DNA from: an uncultured Verrucomicrobia subdivision 3 bacterium
Lineage (GTDB): Bacteria; Verrucomicrobiota; Verrucomicrobiia; Limisphaerales; UBA11358
DNA length: 64,000 bases
Direction: 5' to 3'
Assembly: GCA_903872345.1 (NCBI GenBank)
Contig: CAIQKM010000108.1
Span: forward strand, 150,540-214,539
Shown here: positions 37,652 through 47,570 of the stretch, piece by piece
Layout of the letters: every line of letters begins with the position of its first letter
How positions within the stretch are numbered: the stretch's first letter is position 1
Made by a program: the position numbers and the translations under genes
The notes under the pieces: model-generated
Seen by the model: only the letters and a program-made list of their open reading frames with translations
Databases searched by the model: none
What the model was told of the DNA's origin: nothing

Positions 37652-39048
37652 AAAAAATTATTTTAAGCCTCATTACGTTGGGCGCGGCCGGGCTGATGGT
37701 TGCCGCCGCCGCCCAGGACAACCCCGGCGGCAATGCCGGCGACAACAACCCGCCCGTGCCTCCGCCCGGCCAGGGCAACGGCCCCGATGCCGGCGGCCCG
37801 CCCGGACCGCCGCCGGATATGCAGCTTGGCCAGCCGCAGCCGGACGCCGACAAGCCGACCAATTCTATTGTCATCCTGCCGGCCACGACCAGCCCCAAAC
37901 CGCATGAGGACATCACGTCCGAATTCATGCCGCCCGTCAACGGCAGCAGCACCAACAGCGACGGCACCTTGCGCCTCAATTTCCGCAATGCCCCGCTCGA
38001 GATGGTCCTGAATTATCTTAGCGACGCCGCCGGCTTCATCATCGTGCTCGACACCCGCGTGAACGGCAACGTCAGCGTCATCAGCAGCCATTCCATGACC
38101 AAGGACGAGGCCGTGGACCTGCTCAACAATGTCCTCAATAAAAACGGCTACGCCGCCATCCGCGATGGCCGCACTCTTACCATCGTGGACAAGAACGATG
38201 CCAAGACGCGCAACATCCCCGTCAAGAGCGGCAACAAACCCGAGGAGATTCCCAACAACGACGAGATCGTCACCCAAATCATTCCCATCCGCTTCGTCGA
38301 AGCGCGCCAGCTTGTGTCCGATCTGAGTTCGTTCGTCTCCTCCCAGGCCACCGTCGTCGCCAACGAGGCCGGCAACTCCGTCGTCATCACCGACACCCAG
38401 TCCAATATCCGCCATCTCACCGAAATCATCCGCGCCATCGACGACAGCGCCGAGGCGGAAACGGAAATTCGCGTTTTCCGGCTGAAATATGCCAGCCCCA
38501 CGGATGTGGCGTCCGAATTGAGCAGCATCTTCCCCAGCAGCAGCGGCAGCGGCGGCAATACGCAGTCGCCCATCCGCTTCGGCGGCGGCGGCGGCGGACC
38601 CGGCGGCTTCTTCGCCCGCATGATGGGCGGTGCCGGTGCCGGTGGTGGCGGCAGCAGCTCCAGCGACCGTGTCAAAAAGGCCACCCAGGTCACCGCCGTG
38701 GCGGACTCCCGCATTCAGGCCGTGATTGTAACCGCTCCGAAAGAACTCATTGACCAGATCGCCGGCATGATGGCTGAACTCGACGTGGCTTCCACCCGCG
38801 ACCAGAACGTCTATGTCTATCACATGAACAACGGCGACCCGCAGCAGGCTTTGCAGGTCTTGCAAACCATGTTCCAATCCAGCAGCACCTCGCGCAGCGG
38901 CAGCGGCTCCAGCTCGTCATCCAGCAGCGCGCTCATGCTGCGCCAGCAAAACAACGCCACCACCACCAGTTCATCCAGTTCCAGCTCCGGCTCGAGCGGG
39001 TTCGGCGGCAGTTCCGGCGGCCGCGGCCTCGGTGGCACCCAATTCTGA
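37648..39048 (+). CDS. Secretin N-domain protein (GspD N0-N3-like), without secretin channel domain
   Basis: LRLNFRNAPLEMVLNYLSDAAGFIIVLD; several N1-type repeats; ends in Gly/Ser-rich tail before any secretin core. Confidence 0.85.
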   Translation: MKKIILSLITLGAAGLMVAAAAQDNPGGNAGDNNPPVPPPGQGNGPDAGGPPGPPPDMQLGQPQPDADKPTNSIVILPATTSPKPHEDITSEFMPPVNGSSTNSDGTLRLNFRNAPLEMVLNYLSDAAGFIIVLDTRVNGNVSVISSHSMTKDEAVDLLNNVLNKNGYAAIRDGRTLTIVDKNDAKTRNIPVKSGNKPEEIPNNDEIVTQIIPIRFVEARQLVSDLSSFVSSQATVVANEAGNSVVITDTQSNIRHLTEIIRAIDDSAEAETEIRVFRLKYASPTDVASELSSIFPSSSGSGGNTQSPIRFGGGGGGPGGFFARMMGGAGAGGGGSSSSDRVKKATQVTAVADSRIQAVIVTAPKELIDQIAGMMAELDVASTRDQNVYVYHMNNGDPQQALQVLQTMFQSSSTSRSGSGSSSSSSSALMLRQQNNATTTSSSSSSSGSSGFGGSSGGRGLGGTQF

Positions 39049-39071
39049 ACCTACCTGAAGGAAAAAATATT

Positions 39072-40370
39072 ATGAAGACCAGTTATTTTCAAAAAGCCGG
39101 CGGCGCCGCGCTGATGTTCCTGCTCTGTGCGGCCCTCGCCGCCCACGCGCAATTCCGTCCGGGCGGCGGTGGTGGCGGCGGCGGCTTCGGCGGGTTTGGT
39201 GGTTTCGGCGGGTTTGGCGGCGGCGGTGGCAATCGCGGCGGTGGCGGCGGCTCCAGTTCCTCCACGGCCGGCCAGTATAACAATAACGGCACCGTCGGCA
39301 GCGCCACCATTACCGTGGATCCCGTCACCCACAACATCGTCGTCATTGCCGATGCCGAGACCAGCCTCCAGATCAGCAACGTCATCGCCAACCTCGACGT
39401 GCCCGAACCGCAGGTGCTCATCAAGGTCGTGTTCCTCGAAGTGGCCCATAATGATTCCTCCGCCATCGGCGTGGAAGGCAGTTACACCGGCCACAGCGGG
39501 TATTTCGAGCAGCTCACCGGTTATGTGACCAATTATACCGTCGCCAACGGCTCCAATGGCGTTGCCTCCATCGTGCCCAAAAGCATCACCCCCAGCTACC
39601 AAAGCATGAACGTGGGCCAGAACCTCGGCGTGGCCTCCGCCGGCAACCCCGCCGGCCTCTACCAGATGCTCGGCAATGACTTCACCGCCACCCTGCGCGC
39701 CATCGCCCAGGCCGGCAAATCCGAAGTCCTCTCCCGTCCCTCCATTCTGGCCCGCGATGGCCAGCTCGCCAAGATTGTCGTCGGCCAGGAAATCTATCTG
39801 CCCAGCGGTGTCAGTTACACCACGGCCGGCACTTCCACCACCATACCGATCATCAACGGCAGCTACACCGAAGTCGGCATCATCCTGAACGTCACCCCCT
39901 TCATCGGCGCCAACGGCCTCGTGGAAATGATCGTTCAGCCCCAAACCTCGCAGTTGGATACCTCCACGCCCGGCCAGCTCATCGCCGCCGGCAGCACGCT
40001 GCTCGGTTCCGCCTCCACCCCCGTGTACGCCCCCAATGTGAACATCCGCTCGGCCGATACCGTCGTCGTCACCCCGGATGCCCAGACCGTCGTCATCGGC
40101 GGCCTCATGGGCAATACCAAATCCTCCAGCGTCACCAAGGTTCCCATCTTGGGCGACATCCCGCTGCTGGGCAACCTGTTCAAGTCCACCACCAAGACGG
40201 ATGACAAGAACGAGCTGCTTCTGTTCCTCACCCCGCACATCGTCCGCGCCCCGAATCAGATCGGCGAGCTGACGGCCGCCGGCACCCTGTCCTCCGATGT
40301 CGTCACCAATTCGCTCTCGGAAAAGCAGCTGGATAAGTTCCTGGAAACCGTCCCGGTGAAGAAAAAATAA
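39072..40370 (+). CDS. Secretin channel protein (GspD C-terminal part) with its own signal peptide
   Basis: Signal peptide, Gly-rich linker, last N-domain (DPVTHNIVVIADAETS...), secretin core SRPSILARDGQLAKIVVGQEI...VVIGGLMGNTKSSSVTKVPILGDIPLLGNLFKS...ELLLFLTPHIV. Confidence 0.93.
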   Translation: MKTSYFQKAGGAALMFLLCAALAAHAQFRPGGGGGGGGFGGFGGFGGFGGGGGNRGGGGGSSSSTAGQYNNNGTVGSATITVDPVTHNIVVIADAETSLQISNVIANLDVPEPQVLIKVVFLEVAHNDSSAIGVEGSYTGHSGYFEQLTGYVTNYTVANGSNGVASIVPKSITPSYQSMNVGQNLGVASAGNPAGLYQMLGNDFTATLRAIAQAGKSEVLSRPSILARDGQLAKIVVGQEIYLPSGVSYTTAGTSTTIPIINGSYTEVGIILNVTPFIGANGLVEMIVQPQTSQLDTSTPGQLIAAGSTLLGSASTPVYAPNVNIRSADTVVVTPDAQTVVIGGLMGNTKSSSVTKVPILGDIPLLGNLFKSTTKTDDKNELLLFLTPHIVRAPNQIGELTAAGTLSSDVVTNSLSEKQLDKFLETVPVKKK

Positions 40371-40412
40371 GGGTTGGCAATCCGCCCGGCCGGTTACAGA
40401 CTCCGAAATACC

Positions 40413-41993
40413 ATGGAACTCAAACGCAGCCAGAAACTCGTGACCGGCCTCGTGGCCGGTGCCTGGCTGCTCGTGGTCGGCTGGCAGGTCCGGGAACATG
40501 CGCGGGTGGTCGAAGCCGCCCGCTCCGACCTCCGCAACCGGTCCCATGAAATCGCCAGCACCCTCGGCGCGGTCACCCGCGCCATGCGGTTTCATGGCAC
40601 CGTGTTTCAGGAACGCCTCGAGCCCGTGCTCAAGGAACTCGTCACCGTCCACACCAATGCCCTCGTCAGTTCCGGCGGCCTGCTCGCCGTCGGTCTGCTC
40701 AACACCGAGGGCGACCCCCTCTTTTCCGTCGGCGAAACCAACCTGTTCTCCCGCGAGATTCTCGCCGAGGGCGAACATTGGGCCAATGAATACGTCGCCT
40801 TCGTTCAACCGCTCGCCGGCGACACCGTCAGCCCCGAGAATACCAATCTCAATCCCACCGTTGTCCTCCCATCGTTCCATGACCTGACCAACGGCACCGC
40901 CCGCGGCCGCGACTTTGGCGGCCGGCGCGACCAGCCCCCCGGCGAACCCGGCCAGACCAATGGCGGCAACCCTCCCCCGCCCGCCACCAACGCCGCCGGT
41001 GAACTGGAATCCCCGCCGCCCCCGCCGCCCGGCGATGACCGCCATCCGCCCGACGGCGGCGACCGCCCCCGCGGCGGCAATCGCCGCGCCCCTTGGATGC
41101 GCTGGATGTCCGAAAGCGAATTCAAAGCCTTTACCGCCCGCCGCGAACTCCACGGCCTTGCCCTCGTGATGTCCGCCGACAACTACCGCGCCATCTGCAA
41201 TGACGACTGGTGGTTGCGCTTCATCATCGCCTTCTTTGCCGGCGTTTCCGCCGTTGGCGCCGGCCTGGCCTGGCGCAACATGGGCCAGACCGCCGAATTG
41301 CAGATACGCCTCGTGCGCGCCAGCGAACTCAATTCCCATCTCAAGGAACTGAACCTCGCCGCCGCCGGCCTCGCCCACGAAACCCGCAATCCCCTCAACA
41401 TCATTCGCGGCCTCGCCCAGATGGTCTCCCGCCTGCCCGACGCCCCGGCCGAAGTGCGCGAAAAAACCCGCACCATTGTTGAAGAGACGGACAAGGTCAC
41501 CGCCCAGCTCACCGAGTTCATCAATTACTCGCGCCCCCGCGAAGTGCGCCGCAGCAAAATTTCCCTCCCCGCCGCCGCCGCCGAAATCATCCGCACCCTC
41601 AACCAGGACATCGAGGAAAAGAAACTCCGCGTCGAAACCGCCGGCGACACCCTCGACATTATTGCCGATGAACAGCTCCTCCGCCAGGTCCTGTTCAACC
41701 TCCTCCTCAACGCCATCCAGGCCGTGGAACCCGGCGGGCACATTGAAATCTTCACCCGGCGCGAAGCCGCCGGCCTCGCCTCCGTCACCGTCCGCGACGA
41801 CGGCCCCGGCGTGCCCCCCGAACGCCGGCAGGAGATTTTCAAACCTTACTTTACCACCCACCAGAAAGGCACCGGCCTCGGCCTCGCCGTTGTGCAGCAG
41901 ATCGTCCTCGCCCACGGCTGGGAAATCCAGTGCCTCCCCAATACCCCCAAAGGCGCCGCCTTCCGCATCACCCACTTGAAACTCGCGGTCTGA
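40413..41993 (+). CDS. Sensor histidine kinase, NtrB/ZraS-like
   Basis: Two TMs, Pro-rich periplasmic loop, LAHETRNPLNIIRGLAQ, DDGPGVPPERRQEIF, GTGLGLAVVQQIV. Confidence 0.92.
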   Translation: MELKRSQKLVTGLVAGAWLLVVGWQVREHARVVEAARSDLRNRSHEIASTLGAVTRAMRFHGTVFQERLEPVLKELVTVHTNALVSSGGLLAVGLLNTEGDPLFSVGETNLFSREILAEGEHWANEYVAFVQPLAGDTVSPENTNLNPTVVLPSFHDLTNGTARGRDFGGRRDQPPGEPGQTNGGNPPPPATNAAGELESPPPPPPGDDRHPPDGGDRPRGGNRRAPWMRWMSESEFKAFTARRELHGLALVMSADNYRAICNDDWWLRFIIAFFAGVSAVGAGLAWRNMGQTAELQIRLVRASELNSHLKELNLAAAGLAHETRNPLNIIRGLAQMVSRLPDAPAEVREKTRTIVEETDKVTAQLTEFINYSRPREVRRSKISLPAAAAEIIRTLNQDIEEKKLRVETAGDTLDIIADEQLLRQVLFNLLLNAIQAVEPGGHIEIFTRREAAGLASVTVRDDGPGVPPERRQEIFKPYFTTHQKGTGLGLAVVQQIVLAHGWEIQCLPNTPKGAAFRITHLKLAV

Positions 41994-42146
41994 CGAATCA
42001 GATGTTTTGCCGGACCCGCTCCGGGCGCGCCGCCGCCGGCCAATGAAGGCTGACCGGTTCACGCTGACTGGCTGCGGCCAATTATTGGTGAGAGTTTGGC
42101 AACCTTGGTGAATTAGCCAGGCTAAAGATCGGGCATCTTATCCGGC

Positions 42147-43481
42147 ATGATTTACAGTTTAAATGATGCCCGGCTGCGATCAGTCTGTTTGGGGATGGCG
42201 GGCCTGGCCGGTTTGATGGTGGCGCTGGCAGCGGCCGCCGCGGAAAAGCCTGACTGGTTGAGTGATGCCTCGGCCACGGTGCGGGAAACCTACGACGGCA
42301 ATATTTTCCTTTCGGATGTCAATGCGCAGTATATCCCGGCCAATTATCCACTGCCGGCCGGCAGCGTGGCGGCGCTGAAGAACAAGTCCTCCACCATCAC
42401 CACGGTGGCCCCGAAATTCGGGGTGAGCTTGCTGCCATGGACGGGCACCAACGCTTTTTCCCAATTCTCGCTGACGTATGCGCCGGAGTTCGCGATTTAC
42501 CAAAATGAAGACAGTGAAACGCATTACGATCATCATTTGATCACCAAGCTGAAAGGACATACGCAGAGCTGGACCTTTGGGTTGGACAATAATTTTGCGT
42601 ATGTGGATGGCAGCCGGGTGGCGCCCACCTATCCGGGCGGTTATGTGACGGCCTATAATACCGCCGCCCCGCGCGAACGGCGGCAGCAGCTTCAGGATCG
42701 CGCGAATATGACGGCGACGCTGGACCGGGAAAGCTGGTTTTTACGGCCGGGGGCGAACCTGACCTATTACGATCTCCAGACCGAGCAGATCAACTCCACG
42801 GGGTACCAGAATTATCCCAGCCGGTACGATGCCCATGGCGGCGTTGACCTCGGCATTAAAATTCCGGAGCACACGGCGCTGACCATCAGCGGCCAGGCGG
42901 GTCACCAGTATCAGGAGAAATTCGCCTTTTCGCCGTATGAGAGTTCCGCCAATTATCTGCGTCTCTTGGGCGGGGCGGAGGGCAAGCCGTTCTCCTGGCT
43001 CACGTTCAAATTCCAGGCCGGACCGGATTTCCGATCTTATGACAGCGCCGCCCCGGTGAACAACCGTAATATGATTACGTATTACGACGAAGGTTCCTTT
43101 GCCGCGACGCTTTCCGCGAATGACACGCTGACGCTGGAGGGCCGGCAGTTTCAATGGGTGTCCAGCGTGGGCAAGGTGCCGTATTTTGATACGACGGCGA
43201 GCCTGACGTGGCATCACCGTTTCAGCGAGGCGGTGGGGTCAGACTTGGGAGTGAAATATTTGGGGGCGGATTACCGTTCCGGTAATTTGAGCACGTGCCT
43301 GCGTTATGACACGGAGTATTGTTTCAACACGGGGCTGAGCTATGCGGTTACGCGGCAGCTTTCGCTGACTATGGGCGCGGAGCTGGACTTGGGCCGCAAT
43401 GCGATGGATGGGATTGCGGATCCCAGCACGCGGGATTTTCACCGCATACTGGTGACGTTTGGGACCACGTGGCAGTTTTGA
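42147..43481 (+). CDS. Outer-membrane beta-barrel protein
   Basis: Signal peptide, alternating aromatic beta strands, C-terminal Phe (GTTWQF). Confidence 0.75.
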   Translation: MIYSLNDARLRSVCLGMAGLAGLMVALAAAAAEKPDWLSDASATVRETYDGNIFLSDVNAQYIPANYPLPAGSVAALKNKSSTITTVAPKFGVSLLPWTGTNAFSQFSLTYAPEFAIYQNEDSETHYDHHLITKLKGHTQSWTFGLDNNFAYVDGSRVAPTYPGGYVTAYNTAAPRERRQQLQDRANMTATLDRESWFLRPGANLTYYDLQTEQINSTGYQNYPSRYDAHGGVDLGIKIPEHTALTISGQAGHQYQEKFAFSPYESSANYLRLLGGAEGKPFSWLTFKFQAGPDFRSYDSAAPVNNRNMITYYDEGSFAATLSANDTLTLEGRQFQWVSSVGKVPYFDTTASLTWHHRFSEAVGSDLGVKYLGADYRSGNLSTCLRYDTEYCFNTGLSYAVTRQLSLTMGAELDLGRNAMDGIADPSTRDFHRILVTFGTTWQF

Positions 43482-43526
43482 CAAGGGATTGTGTTGGGAT
43501 CCTTCAAAGGCATCCCTCTCCAATCT

Positions 43527-45581
43527 TCAAGCGTTTCCCATCAGCAACGCCTTTAACACCGTCCCGTCACTGGTCGGCGGCTGGCAGGCGGTGCCAGTGC
43601 AGACATAGGCGGTAGCGCCAGCCTTGGCAGGCAACGTTTGGGCGAAAGGTTCCACCGCGCCGGTGTTGCCGAGGATGATTTTATTGGGCTGATAGACCGA
43701 GTGCGCAGCGTGCAACAGTTCACGCAGGGCGGGGGCATCCGGTTCACCGGCCAGCACCACGCGGCGCGGTTCATCCAGCCAGAAATCCAGCGCGTGCAAC
43801 ATGTACGCCAGGCCGGCGGGCTGGGTTTGCAGGCGGTGGGCAAACAGTTGCAGCGTCAATTCGGCCGGCTGCTTGAATTCTTCCAGCCCCGTGATGGCGG
43901 CGAGTTTCAACAGGGCCAGGGTGGCCACGGAATTGCCACTGGGTTCGGCGCCATCGTAATCATCCTTGATGCGCAGGATCAAATCATCCGTGCCGGCGGG
44001 GCTCTGCCAGAATCCGCCGTTGGCAGGGTCATAAAAGATTTCAATCATGCGCCGGGCCAGACGGATGGCAAAAACCAGATGCGCGGGTTTGACGGTGGCT
44101 TCGTAGAGATGGATTACTCCATCAAGCAGGAAGGCGTAACCTTCGAGCAGTTGCACGCCGTCGCGTTCACCATCGCGCCAACGGTGAAAGAGAGATTGAG
44201 CCGCTTCATCCCATAAATTGTTGCGCAGGAAGGCGAGGTTTTTTTCAGCAGCGGCGAGATATTTCTCCTCACCCAACACCGCGCCGGCGCGGGCGAAGGC
44301 ACCGAGCATGAGACCGTTCCACGAGGCGAGAATCTTGTCATCGAGATGCGGCCGGATGCGGGTGGCGCGGGCGGCGAGCATCTTGGCCTGCGCGGCGGCC
44401 AGCAAGGGGCGGTCGGCCACCGGCACATCGGACTGTACAATGCTCAGGACGTTCTGGCCGGGCAGGGGCTGCGGATGGCTGTGGTCGGTAAAATTGCCCG
44501 GGGCGGTGATGCCAAAGAAATGGGCGGCCACATTGTATTCCTCCACGGTAAGCAACCGGGACAGTTCGGCGCTGGTCCAGCAATAGAATTTCCCCTCATG
44601 ACCTTCGCTGTCGGCGTCTTCGGCGGAATAGAAACCGCCATCGGGATGGGTCATGTCCCGCAGCACATAATCAAGAATATCCCGCGCCACGCCGGCATGA
44701 TGCGACTGGCCGCTGACCAGATAGGTGTCCAGATACAACTGGGTAAGCTGGGCGTTGTCGTAGAGCATCTTCTCGAAGTGAGGCACGAGCCACTCCGCAT
44801 CCACGGCGTAGCGGGCAAAGCCGCCGCCCAATTGATCGTGAATGCCGCCATCGGCCATGCGGTTGCAGGTATGGACGACCATGGCAATGGCCTCGGTATT
44901 GCGAAACCGGCGGGCGGCCCGCAGCACGGCGAGGGGAATCGCGGGCTGGGGAAATTTGGGCGCGCCGCCGAACCCGCCGTTCACCGGATCGTAGGCATCC
45001 ATGAAAACAGCGGCCGCACGGTTCAAGGTCTCCGGCGTGAGGGGCACATCCTCCCGGGCGTCGCGACTGGTGACGAGTTCCAGGCGGGCATGGAGTTCCG
45101 CCGCCGTATCGACGATTTCCGACTGCCGTTCGCGCCAAATCTTGGCGATCTGCTGAAGCAGTTGCAAAAAACTGGGCCGGCCATGACGCGGGGTCGGTGG
45201 AAAATAAGTGCCGCCGAAGAACGGCTTGCGGTCGGTGTTTAAAAACACATTCAACGGCCAGCCGCCGCTGCCGCTGGTGGACTGCACGAACGTCATGTAA
45301 ATCTTGTCCACATCGGGGCGTTCCTCGCGGTCCACCTTGATGCTGACAAAATGCTCGTTCAGAAAAGCCCCGACCGCCGGATCTTCAAACGATTCGCGTT
45401 CCATCACATGGCACCAGTGGCAGGTGGAATAGCCGATGCTGAGGAAGATGGGTTTGTTTTCGGCGCGGGCGCGGGCAAAGGCGGTTTCGTTCCAAGCGTG
45501 CCAGTTCACCGGATTATGGGCGTGCTGGAGCAGGTACGGCGATTTCTCGCGGGCGAGCAAATTGGTATAAGGAGCGGTCAC
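43527..45581 (-). CDS. DUF255/YyaL-type thioredoxin-domain protein (SSP411/SPATA20-like)
   Basis: [61 protein letters not shown]. Confidence 0.95.
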   Translation of the reverse strand: MTAPYTNLLAREKSPYLLQHAHNPVNWHAWNETAFARARAENKPIFLSIGYSTCHWCHVMERESFEDPAVGAFLNEHFVSIKVDREERPDVDKIYMTFVQSTSGSGGWPLNVFLNTDRKPFFGGTYFPPTPRHGRPSFLQLLQQIAKIWRERQSEIVDTAAELHARLELVTSRDAREDVPLTPETLNRAAAVFMDAYDPVNGGFGGAPKFPQPAIPLAVLRAARRFRNTEAIAMVVHTCNRMADGGIHDQLGGGFARYAVDAEWLVPHFEKMLYDNAQLTQLYLDTYLVSGQSHHAGVARDILDYVLRDMTHPDGGFYSAEDADSEGHEGKFYCWTSAELSRLLTVEEYNVAAHFFGITAPGNFTDHSHPQPLPGQNVLSIVQSDVPVADRPLLAAAQAKMLAARATRIRPHLDDKILASWNGLMLGAFARAGAVLGEEKYLAAAEKNLAFLRNNLWDEAAQSLFHRWRDGERDGVQLLEGYAFLLDGVIHLYEATVKPAHLVFAIRLARRMIEIFYDPANGGFWQSPAGTDDLILRIKDDYDGAEPSGNSVATLALLKLAAITGLEEFKQPAELTLQLFAHRLQTQPAGLAYMLHALDFWLDEPRRVVLAGEPDAPALRELLHAAHSVYQPNKIILGNTGAVEPFAQTLPAKAGATAYVCTGTACQPPTSDGTVLKALLMGNA

Positions 45582-45635
45582 GGCGCACCTTAACCCGGCG
45601 CGGGGGCAGATGCAATTCGGCGATTCTTATTATTC

Positions 45636-46403
45636 TTAGTAGGAGACGACGTCAGGAGACTCTAATTAATTCCCCCGTTTAAGGCTTTGCATCGCATCCC
45701 AACGGCGGACGTTTAATATTGCCGGCATCCGGTTGGCGCAGTTCACCAAAAATGCGCCAAAATTTCGGCCAATAATCTTCCGCCAAGGGATTCAGCTTGG
45801 GATACCCCGGGATAATGCAGCCCGTGTATGGCCAGGCCTCCGGGCCGGATACCAACTGTTCCTGTACCGGATTGGCCGCGATATAAAAACAAACCTTGGC
45901 AAAGGCGTTCCGTTTTCTTTGTTCCGGCCGCAGTACTTCATCCTGTGCCTGCGGCTGAAATCGGGCTGGCGCCAGTTCCGGCGCCAGATAAGTCCGCAGA
46001 AACGCCATGCCATTCAATTGATCCGAATCCAACCTCAATCCCATCCACACCAAATGGAGATGATCGGGCATCAAACAGTAAATCGGGCAAGTCAAACCTT
46101 CCCGCGCGGCGGCATGCAACATGAGTTCCCGGAATCGGCTGTGAAAAGCCGGGGTTAACCAGCCCCGGGCCCGGTCAAAGACGGTCAGGGTCCAAAACAC
46201 CACGGCATCGGCCTGATAATGCTCGCGGGGCAGACGGGGCAAATAGAATGAACGATTGAGCGGGTCGGGTGATCGCTCGGGCGGCGGAACTCTCATGGCG
46301 GGCTGTTTTTTGCTTTGCGGGGGCGCTGAGTTCTATCACGTTGCCAAGCCTGACCCCGGTTTTGATTATTTAGTTAGAGTCTCCTGACGTCGTCTCCTAC
46401 TAA
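45636..46403. mobile_element. RAYT transposase gene enclosed by 34-bp inverted repeats
   Basis: TTAGTAGGAGACGACGTCAGGAGACTCTAATTAA (45636-45669) and its inverted copy (46370-46403), 33/34 identical. Confidence 0.8.
45679..46296 (-). CDS. REP-associated tyrosine transposase (RAYT, Y1_Tnp/IS200-like)
   Basis: HUH motif MPDHLHLVW; catalytic-Tyr-like FAKVCFYIAANPV. Confidence 0.88.
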   Translation of the reverse strand: MRVPPPERSPDPLNRSFYLPRLPREHYQADAVVFWTLTVFDRARGWLTPAFHSRFRELMLHAAAREGLTCPIYCLMPDHLHLVWMGLRLDSDQLNGMAFLRTYLAPELAPARFQPQAQDEVLRPEQRKRNAFAKVCFYIAANPVQEQLVSGPEAWPYTGCIIPGYPKLNPLAEDYWPKFWRIFGELRQPDAGNIKRPPLGCDAKP

Positions 46404-46412
46404 TTTATCAAC

Positions 46413-46961
46413 TCATTTCACCACCAGGGCGCACTTGGGCGGGGCGGACTCGGCGGTGAGGCATTCTCGGAGGTAGGCCACGATGCTGTCCTGGAGCTGT
46501 TCGCAGCGGATGCTCCAGCGGCGGGCGCCGGCGATTTTTTTTACACAGCCGCGCAAGCCGCTAAAACGCACCACCTTGGGCGATTGCTTGAGCTGGCCAC
46601 GCAGTTCATCGCGCAGGCGGGGAAAGAAGAAGAGTTCCAGACTGTCGCCGGATTCCTGGGCGAGCCGGCACAGGTCGGTTTCCTTGGCGGCGGCTTCGGG
46701 ATCGGGCGCGCAGATGGTGTAGCCCAGGTGGGTGAGCACCTTTTCGAGGGCCTGGGAAAATTCGCCCACGGTCACCGCTTCGCGGGACAGCTCGGTTTTG
46801 AAATAATGAAAGACGCTGGCGGCGGCGTGCCGGAGGGTTTCGGGATCCAGAATGCCGTGGGCTTCACCCACGATCTCGACGGTGATCATTTCCGCCGAGC
46901 AGGGGACGCTTTCCCCGCTCGCGAGCTGGAACATCAGGCAATCGGAATGTAATGCAATCAT
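46413..46961 (-). CDS. Hypothetical protein translationally coupled to nrdR
   Basis: 182 aa; start overlaps nrdR stop (ATGA). Confidence 0.7.
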   Translation of the reverse strand: MIALHSDCLMFQLASGESVPCSAEMITVEIVGEAHGILDPETLRHAAASVFHYFKTELSREAVTVGEFSQALEKVLTHLGYTICAPDPEAAAKETDLCRLAQESGDSLELFFFPRLRDELRGQLKQSPKVVRFSGLRGCVKKIAGARRWSIRCEQLQDSIVAYLRECLTAESAPPKCALVVK

Positions 46962-47413
46962 CGGGCAGCCTCTAATTTTTTAACTTCCGAGACAAAATCC
47001 GTGGCTTCCTGAAACCGGCGGTACACGCTGGCGTACCGCACGTAAGCCACCGAATCAATTTCCCGCAAACCGTCCATAACCATGGTGCCGATGGCTTCAC
47101 CGGGCACCTCGGTCTCAAATTTTACCGTAACGGTGGCCACGATGTGGTCCACCAAGTCTTCCATGGCCTTGGGGGTCACGGGGCGCTTCTGACAGGCCTT
47201 GCGGATGCCGGAAATCAGCTTTTCACGGGAGAACTCCTCATGCCGGCCATCGCGCTTGAGCACCATCAGTCCCTCATGCTCCACCTCTTCATAGGTGGTG
47301 AACCGGTGTTCGCATTGCAAACACTCGCGCCTGCGCCGAATGGTCGCGCCTTCGCTGGAGGCGCGTGAATCAACGACTTTATCTTCCTGACAACCGCATT
47401 TGGGACAACGCAT
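46958..47413 (-). CDS. nrdR: Transcriptional repressor NrdR
   Basis: MRCPKCGCQEDKVVDSRASSEGATIRRRRECLQCEHRFTTYE. Confidence 0.97.
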   Translation of the reverse strand: MRCPKCGCQEDKVVDSRASSEGATIRRRRECLQCEHRFTTYEEVEHEGLMVLKRDGRHEEFSREKLISGIRKACQKRPVTPKAMEDLVDHIVATVTVKFETEVPGEAIGTMVMDGLREIDSVAYVRYASVYRRFQEATDFVSEVKKLEAAR

Positions 47414-47499
47414 AAAGCCACAGCTAATGGTGGCTGTCTCTTTTTAACACACAACCTTTTGTGGTGTCAAGCAACCGGCGGAATTATCATAAATGCACC

Positions 47500-47527
47500 T
47501 TGCCTTCGACCTTTTTACTGCTATAAT
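47500..47527 (+). promoter_or_regulatory. Sigma-70-type promoter of efp
   Basis: TTGCCT-N16-TATAAT, 44 nt before efp start. Confidence 0.6.
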
Positions 47528-47570
47528 TAGCAACTCATTTTAGTAGAGAAAAACACGCGACACCAATTTT

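Noticed and set aside
39051-42062. 1003-aa antisense ORF across secretin and kinase genes
   Set aside because: Spans two well-supported sense genes and reads as Gly/Ala/Asp-rich shadow translation.
42080-42146. Sigma-54 promoter before the beta-barrel gene (TGGCAACCTTGGTGAA)
   Set aside because: GC of the -12 element is missing at the correct spacing.
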